Source: Lomentospora prolificans | Lineage: Eukaryota > Ascomycota > Sordariomycetes > Microascales > Microascaceae | Length of the DNA stretch: 64,000 nt | NCBI GenBank assembly: GCA_029532625.1 | Contig: JARFXM010000004.1 | Coordinates: 558,001-622,000, forward strand | Reading direction: 5' to 3' | In this document: piece by piece, positions 23,405 to 34,167 of the stretch | Layout of the letters: each line of letters begins with the position of its first letter | How positions within the stretch are numbered: position 1 is the first letter of the stretch | Notes under the pieces: generated by a model | Seen by the model: only the letters and a program-made list of their open reading frames with translations | Database searches by the model: none | What the model was told of the DNA's origin: nothing | Position numbers and translations under genes: made by a program

Positions 23405-24122
23405 GGGAGGACTTGTGTGGGTGGCCGGATCTGCTTAGAAAATCAGAAGAAGCCCTTTGCTCTGAAATTCCAACTCCAAGTGCTCTCAAGCTTGATGGCT
23501 CTAGACCTACACACATACCCGTAGATAAAAACATAAGAATTGGAGGCACAAGAGCACTATTTAGCGCAGTTAACTCGCACGCAAGTTTTTAATTCAGGGT
23601 CAACTGGCAGCTAATGATTGTTGTCTCTCTAACCTCAGCCTACAACACCTCCTCCCTCCCCTGAAAGGGTAGACATCGCCCCCTTTCCTACATCGCAGAT
23701 GAAAAGCCCAATCATGTCGTATGAACCCCTAACACCAGGGGTTTTGCTATTGCTTTTCCAGTTCCTTACTTGGTTACTTTCGCCTAGCGTAGTCGATCGA
23801 TCGTATAACCAAATGTCATCGTCTCAATGACATATGCAGCATGCATGATATACTCCATGCAGGGATCATGCATGCCGACTCAAACACTAGCAGGGCGGGT
23901 ATGCTCGGGGATATTCGGGTTGACAGCTGAACCTGCGTAAATATGTCTCGGGGTGAGTCAGGGGTCTCAAACACCGAGATCGAGAGAGGGTGTGTTTGAT
24001 AAAAACCAAGATCTCAGCGTGGAGTCACAGGAAAGGCGTCGGCCTAACACAAGCTCCGAGGGACATGCTGCGGACAGGCACAAGGAAACTAGGAAAGAGG
24101 ATGACCTATCCGCTGGAAAGGC

Positions 24123-24170
<48 letters not shown>

Positions 24171-24427
24171 AGAAAGAGAAGGCGAGGTCACTGAGAAGCG
24201 AAGAAGCAAGTGTGTGCAAGAAACATTCCATTAGTACAAAGGAAAGTTTATCACGCCAAAAAGGCCTTAATTAAAGTACATGCGAACATCATGAGTCCGT
24301 AGAGAATAGATCCCAATCCATCCAGCATATGAAGAAGCGAATTTCTTAATTTGTGAGTGCGGAAATGGTCCGCGCGTCCGCAAGGCAGCGATGCCTAGAA
24401 CGGGCGCATCGGATTCCGTCAACCCAT
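23405..24427. other. Spacer downstream of the WSC gene
   Basis: No gene recognised. It contains a 41-bp A run at 24127-24167. The last ~130 bp should be the 3' UTR of the minus-strand WSC gene. Confidence 0.5.
24127..24167. repeat. Poly(A) tract, 41 bp
   Basis: Uninterrupted run of 41 A, about 260 bp beyond the stop codon of the WSC gene. Confidence 0.95.
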
Positions 24428-25873
24428 TTAGAAGGCGAGGGCCATGGCGAAGGCGAGGACACCAGCACCGAAGGCGGACTTGCCAGCACCGGCGGTAACG
24501 AAGCCACCTTCGTCGCCGCCACGGCCGCCCTGGTTGCCGCCGGCGCTAGGTCCAGCACCAGCCTCGTTGCCACCAGCACCGGGGCCAGCACCAGCCTCGT
24601 TACCGCCGGCACTGGGGCCAGCACCACCCTGGTTAGAACCAGAGCCCGAGCCACCAGCTCCGCCCTGGTTGCTGCCAGCGCCAGAGCCGTTGCCACCGTT
24701 GCCGCCGTTGCCACCGTTACCACCGTTACCACCGTTGCCAGCGCCAGAGCCTGAGCCTGAGCCGCCATTTCCTCCGTTGCCTCCGTTGCCACCGTTGCCA
24801 CCGTTTCCACCGTTGCCAGCGCCAGAGCCATTGCCGCCGTTACCGCCGTGACCACCGTTACCACCGTTGCCACCGTTGCCAGAGCCAGAGCCGTGTCCGC
24901 CGTTGCCGCCATTTCCACCGTTACCGCCATTACCGCCATTACCGCCGTTGCCATGACCAGGCTCACGGCCAGGCTCACGGCCAGGCCCGCGACCGCCCTG
25001 TTCGGGGCCGCCGTGTTCAGGGCCGCCGTGTTCAGGGCCGCTTTGCTCAGGGTGGCCATTAATCTTGCAGCCGGGGCCACGGCAAGGAGGAGAAGGCTTC
25101 TTGCATTGGGGACCGTTGCATTCGGGCTTAGGAGCAGGAGGAGGAGTGGGCTTGGGGCACCAGGGGCCCTTGCAGTCTTCGGGGCAGTAGGTGGTGGTGA
25201 TGGTCTTGGTGTCAGTTTGGGTGAGGGTAGAGCAGATACCAGTGGCGGGGCAGGTGATGTAGGTTGCAGTCTCGGTGGTGGCGAAGGTGGTGGTCACGGT
25301 CACGGGGACAGTGATGGTGCTGGCCTCAGGAGCAAGAACGTTGATGTAGATAGTGAGGAGGACACCAAGAGGGAGGTCACGAGCCTGGAGACCCTCGATG
25401 AGACCACCGCAGCTCTCCTGGTTGTTACCGGGGCAGCGAATGTCGCACGAGCCTTCGGGAACGAGGGTCTCGGCCTGGTCGCCGCTGTCAGCGCAGTAGC
25501 AGTCGGTGCCGTGGGTTCCGAACCAGGTGTGGCCATTGCAGGCCGCAGCGCAGTTCTCAAGCGTGTTGAGGGCGTAGACGGCCTTGCGGTTCCAGGCGCC
25601 CTGGTTTGGGCCTCGTCCACCGCAGCCGACATAGCGGAAGTTTCCGATGCGCTCGGGGTTGTGGATGCCAGTAGTGCTGGGAGTAGCGCTGGAGGACGTA
25701 GAAGTGCCAGTGGTAGAAGTCTCGCTCTCGGTGGAGGAGGCCACAGTGGAGGTGGTGGTGGTGTTGCTCACAGCCTGGCGGCGCATGAGGTAGTAGTTGT
25801 CCTGGGGGAGGCCGGCAGCCGAAGCCAGAGCCGGGAGGGCCAAGCCCATGAAGACACCGTCGGTAATCCTCAT
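24428..25873 (-). CDS. WSC-domain, Gly/Asn-repeat wall protein, probably GPI-anchored
   Basis: A single exon encodes 481 aa. A signal peptide (MRITDGVFMGLALPALASAA) is followed by a Ser/Thr-rich stretch to about residue 70. A WSC domain spans about 78-160 with eight cysteines (near 84, 108, 112, 125, 127, 143, 147, 155); WSC domains are putative carbohydrate binders. Then come a Thr-rich part, a Cys/Pro-rich part (about 205-270), and a long Gly/Asn tract (about 275-455) of GGN units with scattered Ser/Ala. The C-terminus (GAGKSAFGAGVLAFAMALAF) is short and hydrophobic without basic residues after it, as in a GPI-attachment signal rather than a WSC sensor's transmembrane-plus-tail. Likely a cell-surface structural or adhesive protein. 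A 354-codon open frame on the opposite strand is a compositional shadow. Confidence 0.88.
   Translation of the reverse strand: MRITDGVFMGLALPALASAAGLPQDNYYLMRRQAVSNTTTTSTVASSTESETSTTGTSTSSSATPSTTGIHNPERIGNFRYVGCGGRGPNQGAWNRKAVYALNTLENCAAACNGHTWFGTHGTDCYCADSGDQAETLVPEGSCDIRCPGNNQESCGGLIEGLQARDLPLGVLLTIYINVLAPEASTITVPVTVTTTFATTETATYITCPATGICSTLTQTDTKTITTTYCPEDCKGPWCPKPTPPPAPKPECNGPQCKKPSPPCRGPGCKINGHPEQSGPEHGGPEHGGPEQGGRGPGREPGREPGHGNGGNGGNGGNGGNGGNGGHGSGSGNGGNGGNGGHGGNGGNGSGAGNGGNGGNGGNGGNGGNGGSGSGSGAGNGGNGGNGGNGGNGGNGSGAGSNQGGAGGSGSGSNQGGAGPSAGGNEAGAGPGAGGNEAGAGPSAGGNQGGRGGDEGGFVTAGAGKSAFGAGVLAFAMALAF
24665..24960 (-). repeat. Coding minisatellite for Gly-Gly-Asn repeats
   Basis: Degenerate 9-bp units read on the minus strand as GGC/GGT-GG-AAC triplets encode the GGN tract of the WSC protein. 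Such tracts change length easily by slippage or unequal exchange. Confidence 0.8.
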
Positions 25874-28800
25874 CTTGACTGGGTACCGAAGGGAAGTGCG
25901 GGTTTGGTTTGATTAATATTAAGGAGAGGAAATAACGATTACAAGCGAGTGTATGAAGGCGATGCCCTGAGAAGGAAAGAGCCGGTGCGAAGAGGACTAA
26001 ACGAGTGAATTGCTCGAGTGCTGGTTGGTGATGAGGAAAAGAAAGGAATGGCAACCAACAACGAGGAATTCTTTCCAGCTTTATACTCGGTTGCCGTCCT
26101 AACAATCGCGTCTCCATTGGCATGCATCTCATGCATCCGAGGCAGGAGAAAAAGAAAAAGAAACATGCTCAGGCAAGCTTGTGAGACCTTCTCCATCTTC
26201 ATCGAATGTAACACCCAGCCAGTGTTGCCCAAGCTATGTGGTGTAAGCCGGTGGGTGGTGTTGGTGGAGGTTTCCTGTACCTTTGCGCGCTTGTGGGGCG
26301 CCCAAAGGGCAAGCTTCAGACAGCCTATTCAGCCGCGAGAGAAAGGGAGGACTAGCTTCCATCAGACGCAAGACAGGCAATAAAGGGAATATAGGAAGAC
26401 ACGGGTGTGGCTGAGTGAAACTGCCGTAATCAAAGGTGGGTGTTCACTATAGAATTGGGATGGACGAGCAGAGCAGTAGCTGACCGAAACAGGGTGGAGC
26501 AATATTAGCGAGCCATTGTCTGTTCTCGTTAACTTGTAGGGTATAGGCAGATAAGGTAGCGGACCCCGGAGAATCAGGTATAAGCAGGACACCCGGTTCA
26601 ACCGTGTTTGGATGCACCAAGGGAGCTGGGGGAGAAAAGGGGGGGAACCGGGCGAAAGACCTAAACATCCATATGGATGGCTTGTGTGAGACAGCTTGAA
26701 TGACCATCTAGAACCTCACGGGCTAGGAAAAGTGGGGAGAGCTTGGAGGAGAATACAGGGAAGGCGACCCTTAACCGAGCCGTCGGCCAAGACATATTGC
26801 CCGCCTAGGAAAGCACTCTGATCTGCTGCGAGTGAGTCGCCACCCGAGCGCAACGCAGCCAACGGAGCAATGTCTCAGGATCAACCTGTCCCAAGAAATG
26901 CGGAGAATTTCCCGCACGTATTACCATCGCACCACAGGGGTACGGGGCCTCTGGCTAATCGGCCGATGCTTTGAAACAGAAATATACCCTATCGACTACA
27001 AAATCGCAGGTCCCGAGTCACTCATCAAGGGGTATGTCTGGGAGCTATATTTGCAAAAGCAAATCGCGAGGCAGATACAGACTAGCACTCGAACAATTAG
27101 CGTGCATCGAAACGCCGGTCAAGCTATGGAAAAAGCAAATGATAGCACACCAAGCTCGACGCGGCTTCGTTAAACGAGTTAACTAATAGCAAAACTCACG
27201 GATCGAATCGGTGTTTTTCTCACTCGACCTCAAGCGCTAAGATAGACTCTTGACGTCACCCGAGGTTTAGGCGACAGAAAACAGCCAAGATATGCTGCGC
27301 GCTTGAAACCTGTGATTTGCTTTTGACTCGACTTGCGGGATTAGAACTCTAATAACTGCCATCACCCAATTGTGGCCCGAATATAGTGAACCTTGCGCGG
27401 AAACTGTGCGATATTATGCTTTGTAGGAGCGCGACGCTGGTCAAGTTAAAACCGAGATAAAGTCCACAAAGTCACCCTTGAGAGCCTCTTTTGACTAATC
27501 CTACAGCATCCCTAGGATGGCAGGCAAGGTCTTCTGTCCGTAGCTTCGCACACTATCTCCCACGGACCCAAAAGGTGTCAGGTCCGACCAGGAGTCGATG
27601 GGACGTTGATCCAAAATTGTGAACCAATGAGCACAAGCACGCCTCGTCGGATGAAGAGCTGACACAATCATAATGTCCGAAGAACTATTGTAGATTGCGG
27701 GTCCAGGACGTTATGCTCTCTAGCTTCCCATCTCTGGATCAGATAGGATCGAATGACTCTCACTTGAATCGAAGTGCCCAAGAGAGGCCTCGTCGATGGA
27801 CAGGGCTCCATCGGGAGTTATCCATTCCAGAAATAACACACAAAATGAACTGTCCTAGGTCTGTTCTTGGTAGGAACAGATACCCGCCAGTTCTCTGTAG
27901 GGTGGGCTTCTAGGTAGAGACTCAAGGGATCGATCATGTGCTTTTTCCAGCGCCCACCAACTCTGATGAGCGTCATAAGACATCCGTGATCGCCAGGATC
28001 CGGTTCTTCGGCACCGTCAAACCAAAAGCGCTTCTTTTCCGGCCAGGGGGTTGTCCTCGATGCATCACGTATTGTAGGCCAAACACCTTGACGCTGGGAG
28101 GAGGCAATGGCACGCAGGTGTATGCGTAGGCAGATGCGTATGCAAAGTTGACAGGAAGCGACACGATGCACACCCCGCGGAATCCCCGTCATTTTTTTTT
28201 CTTCTTCCCTCGCCAACTCCACAACGCTCCTCGTCTTCGCCATTTTCGAGATCGGCACTGGAAAACCAGAGAGGACTCGACCTGAGACTTGGGGAGACCC
28301 GTACAAAGTAGAACCCCCGGAAATGAGATACTTGAAAAGGAATCTTCTTCCCTCTGACGACAAGGCCTGAGACCCGTAGAACCACCGGAAATGAGAAACT
28401 TGAAAAGAGTCTTCTTCCCTCTGACGAGGGCTAGATCAACAGGTTGAACGTTGTGTCAGCTCTATCATTAATTGTGGGTATGGTCTAAGCACCAGGACTC
28501 AGGATATTGGCAAATATTCCTCGAGTATGCCCGAACAATGACATCATAGAAGCCAGGTAGCATCGAGTTGATAGAGTCTTCATCAACCAATATGAGTTGA
28601 TACGACAAGCCGGAGAACAGCCCCCGGTCCTTTCTGAGAGCATTGAGGTCCCGAGATTGAACGGCTTGTAGATATATATAGTCTACTCGCCCGTTAGGCT
28701 TGCGTTTAAACCTTACCCATCATTGCCCCAACACATTTCAGCCTTTGTTCTCGGGATCAAGGTCACCAACCACAAAGGCTACGGCAAGGCCTCGACCGTT

Positions 28801-30319
28801 TTCTCAAGCCACGAGTTCCATTTCCCGGCCATCAGTACATGGCCGATACAAGGGACGGTAAACCATTATACTCACTCCCGCTTCCCGGATTCTGGAGAGG
28901 CTGCAGACTTCAGACCACGATCAATTGGAGAAAAGCTTTTTGTCAAGAATTCGCCTCGTCCCTATCCAGCGGACCCCGTTGCAAGGCGGCCTCTTTCAGG
29001 GTAATCTTACAGTGGTCAATCACCGGTCAGTGAGCCAATAACAAAGCAGGTCGTCGTGACGCTTTTGAAAGGGACAAGGAAGCATTTGAATTAGAGTGGC
29101 CAGCCGATATCTCGACGAAATGTCAGGAGGCGCGGGATTCCCTTGAAGCAGAAGAGGGCGGGTAATTCTGACAGCCAAGATGTAATACATGTTAGAGTTG
29201 GTATAATAGGACGCAGTAAATTAAAAGGTGTGATTTTGAAGCTAGCTTGCGGAAAGTTACAGATTGTCTGGCTATCCTCTGTGAGCCGGATGTCGCAAGC
29301 CTGCTTCGAGGCGTGAACTCGGGAGACGTGGAGTCTAGAGAGCATAAGAGTTTGAGCGCCCATGTCTTGTCGAAATGCAAAAATGACAGTAGGTGGCACG
29401 GCACGGCTTGGCCGTCAGGGTGGTTCCCGATGCCCGACTTCCATCATCATGGTACGAAGTATTATTATGAGCAGGTGGAGAAGGAGCGATTCTCGCAATG
29501 CCATGTGGCCCCACGTAAACAGGACACAGTGTTTCTTTCTTCCTACACAGTCAGCAATGTCAGCAAATGGTCGCTTTCCGTACAAAATTGGCCGCCGTAT
29601 AACATAAGATTACACACGTCACCGTGCGTCAATAGTTCGTCTAACACGGACCAGTCGCGTCGAAATGCTGTCACCTCTTGTCCACCTTGGCTTCATCCCA
29701 CCAAAGCGCCAGGATCCCGAATTCCATCCAAATGGAAGGGAAGCTAACGCGACAAAATCGCTAGCTCCATCAGCTTTCGCATTCCTTTCCTCAACCTTTG
29801 TTACCTCTACCCCCCACAAACCATTCCCCTGCCATCGACCCGGTCGCATTCCACAGCATCGCCATCTCGAGGAGGTAATGGTTCTTCTCTCGATCGCCCA
29901 CCGAAAGGAAACGCAGAGCTCTCGCATTCTCCACCCGGCTTTCGCACTTTTTTTTTCTCTCTCTCTCGCTCTCTCTGACTCTCTGACCCTTCGGTCCAAC
30001 AGGAACGGGACACCCTGGTCGATAATTTCATGACTTTGCTTTTCGCCCGTTCGCTTTAACCAGCCTCAGATCTTCGCCGCCACAACGTCGTGATCCAATC
30101 GCGATTCGCCCATTCCATCCCCAAAACTCGTCGCCCTGCATAATTCTTTTCCTTTCCGTCTCTTTTGTTGCTGGCCCCCGGGTCTCCCGTGGCGCAGCTG
30201 CAAGTATCTTCCCTTCTTGTGACACCAAACTCTCCAATTCGACCCGACAGGAGTGGATGAAAAGAAAAAAAAAATTATAGTCCCAAGAGCCCAGATCGGA
30301 AACGAACGGGGAAAATACA
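25874..30319. other. Spacer of 4.4 kb, no gene recognised
   Basis: The ~200 bp next to 25874 should be the WSC promoter and leader. A minus ORF at 27818-28363 (181 aa) has no signal peptide, no recognised domain and no clear codon bias, and I left it out. An imperfect tandem duplication lies at 28294-28427. The last ~350 bp (CT-rich) are probably the leader of the gene at 30320. Confidence 0.5.
28294..28427. repeat. Imperfect tandem duplication of about 60-67 bp
   Basis: Both copies begin GAGACCCGTA and end CTTCTTCCCTCTGACGA. Copy one is 28294-28360 and copy two 28369-28427. They share GGAAATGAGA and ACTTGAAAAG and differ by small indels. No ORF spans them convincingly. Confidence 0.8.
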
Positions 30320-30865
30320 ATGTTTCCAACCGCGCCGCCCTCTTCCTCACCGGCGACCAACGCCAACAAACAGACGTCTGGAGGAGTTCGCCAGAAACTA
30401 CGGTGGCTCTCGGGCAGCACCATGCAGCAAGCCCCTACTCCGAAGCAACAACAACAACAAGGCGCAACAGTAGTAGCCGCGTCGGACAAGACGCCGCCCC
30501 AACAAGCCCAGTCTCAATCGCAGCAATCTTCCCAGCTCAAACAACGTCGCCCGCTGCCTTCTGCCGCATCCACCGCAGGTGCCGACGCGCCCAAGACGCA
30601 AGACTCCATCACCGCGACGCCACCTAAACCGCCAAAGTCCTTCATAACCGCCCTCAGGGCTCCGCAGACGGAGCCAAGACCGCGTGCACCAGCGCCCGCC
30701 GCAGCCTCGGAGAACGACAACGACGGCGGAAGCATCACGGTATCCGGATCGCAGCCTCTTGCTAGGGCGCGGCATTCAATGGCGAGCGTGGGGAACCTTT
30801 TCTCACGCGCAACAGCATCCTCCGTGCAGGTGCAGAGGTCAGATACGGTTGAAGTTGGTATGTGA
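30320..30865 (+). CDS. Ser/Pro/Gln-rich ORF, perhaps 5' exon of the chromodomain gene
   Basis: An open frame from ATG 30320 encodes 181 low-complexity residues with a Gln run (KQQQQQ) and Pro/Ala/Ser-rich parts. No domain is recognised. A good donor (GTATGT at 30858) suggests splicing. With the best acceptor (AAACAG ending at 30963, after a long pyrimidine tract) the protein would end about 17 residues later, at a TAA at 31014-31016. With a poorer acceptor (AAAAAG ending at 30980) it would join, without a stop, the frame that starts at 31037. So it is either a small separate gene or the N-terminus of the chromodomain protein; the 20-bp gap to the next ATG favours one gene, the splice signal favours two. 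Confidence 0.45.
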   Translation: MFPTAPPSSSPATNANKQTSGGVRQKLRWLSGSTMQQAPTPKQQQQQGATVVAASDKTPPQQAQSQSQQSSQLKQRRPLPSAASTAGADAPKTQDSITATPPKPPKSFITALRAPQTEPRPRAPAPAAASENDNDGGSITVSGSQPLARARHSMASVGNLFSRATASSVQVQRSDTVEVGM

Positions 30866-31036
30866 ATTCACAGCTCCTTGTTGATACCCTGAGCTTCCTT
30901 TCAACCTTCACACAAATCTACCTTTTTTTTCCCTGTTTTCCATCTTCACACTCCTGGAAACAGGCTATGAATTCAAAAAGATCCATTCCCCCCCATACTG
31001 CTCAATTTCCATTTAAACCACCCATTTCATGGCCCG

Positions 31037-32100
31037 ATGCCTCTTCGGCCTTTAACCCCCGACGACCTGAAGGTCTGGGCTAACCGCCATTTCCCTCTGC
31101 GTCCAGGCAAATCAATCGCGGTCGAGGCTCCGCGATCAAAGTACGTCGCCGAGAGTTCTTCTGAACGCGAGGCTTCGCCGGAAGATGAAATCCGCGCTCA
31201 GGCCTCCGATAGCGACGAACACGAGGACGAAGTCGAAAATTCTGTTGATGAATCCGATTCCAACCACGATGAGGCGCCCTCTAGCCCGGCGTCGGGCAAA
31301 AAGGCGGCCGCCGACCACGACTCGATTTGGGATCCCCCCTTTAGCCCCCAAGCTAAGCCCCAGTACAACTCGCGTGCCGCACGCCGCCGCTCGTCTTCGA
31401 TCCAGAACCCCCCAGCTCAGCCGTTCGTCGCCATTTCCGCCATTCGAGCCCCATCCTCGACGACATGAAGGAGGAAGACGAAGTTGATGAGCCCGCTCCG
31501 GAGCCCCAGAAGAAGAAGGCTGTCGCCAAGACCAACGGCACGGCGCAATCCACCCAGGCAAAGACAACCCTGCCGGCCCCCCGCAAGGGCAGGAGTGATC
31601 AGCCCGCCGACGTGCGCAAGTTCAACATCGAAAGCATCCTCGAGCACCGACCCAGTGCAGACGACCCCAACCTCTTTGAGCTCTACATTCGCTGGGAACT
31701 TCCCGAAGACGCGGACGAAGAGAACGAGACGTGGGAGCCCGAGGACGTCATCCATCGCGACGCGCCTCGTGTCCTCTTTGCCTACTGGCGACGCGTACCG
31801 GGCGGGCGCGAGTCGCAGATGGAGGACTCCGATCTCTGGTACATATCCCACGTCAAGAACCACCGCGTCTCCGCCGGTGGCAAGAAGGTCGACCTGCAGG
31901 TTTCATGGGTAGGCTCACCCCAGGCCACCTGGGAGCCCGAAGCCAGCGTCGTGGACTCGGCCCCCGCCGCCGTGATCGAGTACTGGGAGAGCAAGGGCGG
32001 ACGCGACAAGGTTATTTCGAGCGCGAATACGAAGAAGCGAGGCGCCACGCGCGGTGGCCGGGGTGGACGCGGAGCATCCCGAAAGCGAGCGAGAACTTGA
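31037..32100 (+). CDS. Double-chromodomain chromatin protein, with apparent 1-base frameshift
   Basis: The first part (from MPLRPLTPDDLKVWANRHF) is acidic and Ser-rich. The second part, open to 32100, has a chromodomain (FNIESILEHRPSADD...YIRWELP...ETWEPEDVI, aromatic cage Tyr/Trp positions present). A second chromo-like domain follows (WYISHVKNHRV...LQVSWVG...ATWEPEASV). The C-terminus is an RGG-type basic tail (RGGRGGRGASRKR). The two parts are in different frames. They would join smoothly if the C6 run at 31408-31413 had one more C, giving IQNPP followed by SSAVRRHFRHSSP. A 53-bp intron (31363-31415) is a weaker option. Probably binds methylated histone tails in the nucleus, like HP1-type or heterochromatin proteins; the target is not predictable. 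The true start may lie upstream in the 30320 ORF. Confidence 0.75.
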
Positions 32101-32734
32101 GAAATGGTTTTTATCGCTTGTGGAAGGAAGTAAAAAGGGGGTTAGAGAATGCGTTTTTGGCGCTTCTTGTACTGATAGATTTGCGAGGATGGAACAAGGC
32201 TACGAAGGAAAGGATGCCGGTTTAACACTTTTTTTTTCCCCCTTCTTTTTCTTTTTTCTTTTTTTACTTCCTTTTCTTAGGCGCCGGTTTCAAGGTATGG
32301 TGGGCAATGCATTTATAGGTTGAAGGGTGCAGATCACCAGCTCTGCAGAGCGATCTTACAATAGACCGTTTTGGTCGTTGATGAAGCAACAGTGTCCCGT
32401 CTTTTTTTTTTCTCATGGAGGACCGAACTCAGGGTTTTATTCAATGTTTTCTGTCGTCAAATGGAGGGCGCAAGTCTCATGGCAAAGGAGACACAAGATG
32501 TGGCATCGCAAGTTCAGAGGCAGGGAGAGACGCAAAAAAGTTATTATCCTCCGCAATTTCTTTGATTTTTATTCATGACACGAGCCCATGTATGACATGA
32601 CCCGTCGTAGTCTGAAAAGAGAAACACTCATAATTGCTGCTTTCAAGGTTCAATCTTGTTTTCCGTTCCTAGGCTCTTGCCTCCAGCGAGAGATCAATCT
32701 GTTTCCCCAGTGGATATACATGTACAAACTAGAT
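32101..32734. other. 3' UTR spacer between convergent genes
   Basis: Lies between the chromodomain gene (+) and THI4 (-). T-rich stretches suit 3' UTRs and polyadenylation. No gene is seen. Confidence 0.6.
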
Positions 32735-33889
32735 CTAGAAAGCGTCACACTGCTTCTTTCGAAGGTCAAACACCTTGAGCGCCTCCTCAGCAGCCTTCAC
32801 ACCACTAAGAGCCATAGCACCAAAGGTCGGGCCTTGTGAGACCAGTCAGCCAACTCGCTCGCAACACTAAATTCTTTTACAAGGTTGAGGGAAATCCCCT
32901 TTCCAAACTTACCCATGCGGTTTGAGCCGTCCATCTCGGAGAGCTCCATGCCACCGACGATCAAGCCGGGCACGATCTCGCGAGTACCCTTGACGATGGC
33001 GTCTTCGGCGCGGAGCATGTCGAGGCCGCGCATGCCGCCGAGCTTCTCGACGCGTTGCATGCTGACAAGACGCTTGACGGAGAAGGCACCCATGGGACCT
33101 ATTTGTTTCCGAAGAAAGAAAGCAAAGAATTTTTCGTCAGCCTCGCCCTATTTCTCAAAACCAAAACAAAAAAAAAAAGCAATACATTGCGATACAACAC
33201 TCACCATCATGTCCAGTCGTAGAAATAACAACGGGCGCGTTAATGGTATTCGGGTCCATGCAGCTCTGGTCATCGTGGTGCAACGAGACAAGAGTCCAGT
33301 TCGTGACCACGCCGGCAATCCTAACGCCGCCCTCGTCAGGCCTGGTGATCAGATCCTCGACAGCGGTGGCGTTAAACAGCTTCACGTTGGGCAGAGCAAG
33401 GACCTTGCTCAAAACAGTCGAGGTGAAAAGCGCAGCGTGCTTGACGACAACAAAGTCGCCCTCGTCCTCGAACGGAACACCAAGCTCGGCAAGGAAGGCG
33501 TCGGCAGGCTTGCGCATCACCATGGCGGAAAAGAGCTGGCCGCCGAGCCAAGCGCCTCCGCCGGGGGCCACACCAGCCTCAATGATGGCGATGCGTAGGT
33601 CGGGACGGAGAGTACCGAGCGTGTAGGCGGCCGAGAGACCGCAGGAGCCGGCGCCGACAATGACGATGTCGGACTCGGCGTAGGAGTCGAGGTCGGCAAA
33701 GTAGCGGCTCGTCATGGCGCGGGAGACCTGGGACTCGCGGATGGGGGCAAAGGAAAAGTTGTCCCAGCTGCCCATCATGTCGGTGATGGGCTTGGTGAGA
33801 ACCTTGGGCTGGGCATCCTGCTGCTTGGTGAGGATGGGAGCGGTGAAGGTGGTCTCGGAGAAGGAGTCGCGTGCGGCGTGGGGAGCCAT
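32735..33889 (-). CDS. THI4: THI4 thiamine thiazole synthase
   Basis: Makes the thiazole half of thiamine from NAD+ and glycine, using its own cysteine as sulfur donor, so each molecule acts once. Three exons are read: 33889-33205, 33098-32913 and 32832-32735, giving 322 aa, the usual fungal length. All introns are GT-AG and in frame. The dinucleotide-binding motif GAGSCGLSAA is at about 79-88, and EAGVAPGGGAWLGGQLFSAM follows. The donor cysteine is present (QSCMDP, Cys about 210). STTGHDGPMGAFSVKRL crosses the first splice junction. The C-terminus GPTFGAMALSGVKAAEEAL is the family end and closes with RKKQCDAF. A TPP riboswitch lies in the leader, so the gene is expected to shut off when thiamine is plentiful. 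Confidence 0.96.
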
Positions 33890-33939
33890 TTTCTCGAGTT
33901 GTTGGTTTTTTTGGGATGTTGTTGTTCAAGGTATTACAC

Positions 33940-34167
33940 CTGTGACAGTTAGGAAGAGTTGCATAGAGAGGAAACAGGAGACTGCATGATCCTTTCGCTG
34001 GTATTATCCAGATTCAAGTTCAGGGCCGTATAATCTCAGCACAATCCCGGCCCCTTCCAGCTTCTAATAGTCGTCTCCTTCAACAAAACTGCAATGGAGA
34101 TGGACAAGGAGAAGATGGAAGAAGATAGGGAGAGGCACCGGCTCACGCATGATACATCACACAGTAC
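33940..34167 (-). other. Inferred 5'-UTR intron of THI4 carrying the riboswitch
   Basis: The acceptor side is strong: CTAAC branch point followed by TGTCACAG ending at 33940, 51 bp before the ATG. A good donor, TTCAG/GTACTG, lies at 34167-34166; another GT (GTATCA) at about 34155 could be an alternative. This suits the known mechanism in which fungal TPP riboswitches choose between leader splice sites. Donor choice is inference. Confidence 0.55.
33984..34060 (-). promoter_or_regulatory. TPP riboswitch (THI element) upstream of THI4
   Basis: The minus strand holds the conserved TPP aptamer blocks in order: GTGCTGAGATTATACGGCCC, then GAACTTGAATCTGG, ATAATACCAG, CGAAAGGATCATGC. CUGAGA binds the pyrimidine ring and the CUGG-AUAAU-ACCAG hairpin is the P5 signature. 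A GGGGCCG/CGGCCC pairing forms P2. The fungal consensus reads ...CTTGATCTGG..., so one extra A sits in the J4/5-P5 strand here. The 5' strand of P1 was not located. Confidence 0.9.

Noticed and set aside
24848..25912. 354-codon plus-strand open frame opposite the WSC gene
   Set aside because: It is a compositional shadow of the GC-rich Gly/Thr codons of the WSC gene, has no recognised domain, and the WSC product on the other strand is clear.
27818..28363. 181-codon minus-strand ORF
   Set aside because: No domain, signal peptide, exon partners or codon bias; it also overlaps a tandem duplication. Likely chance.
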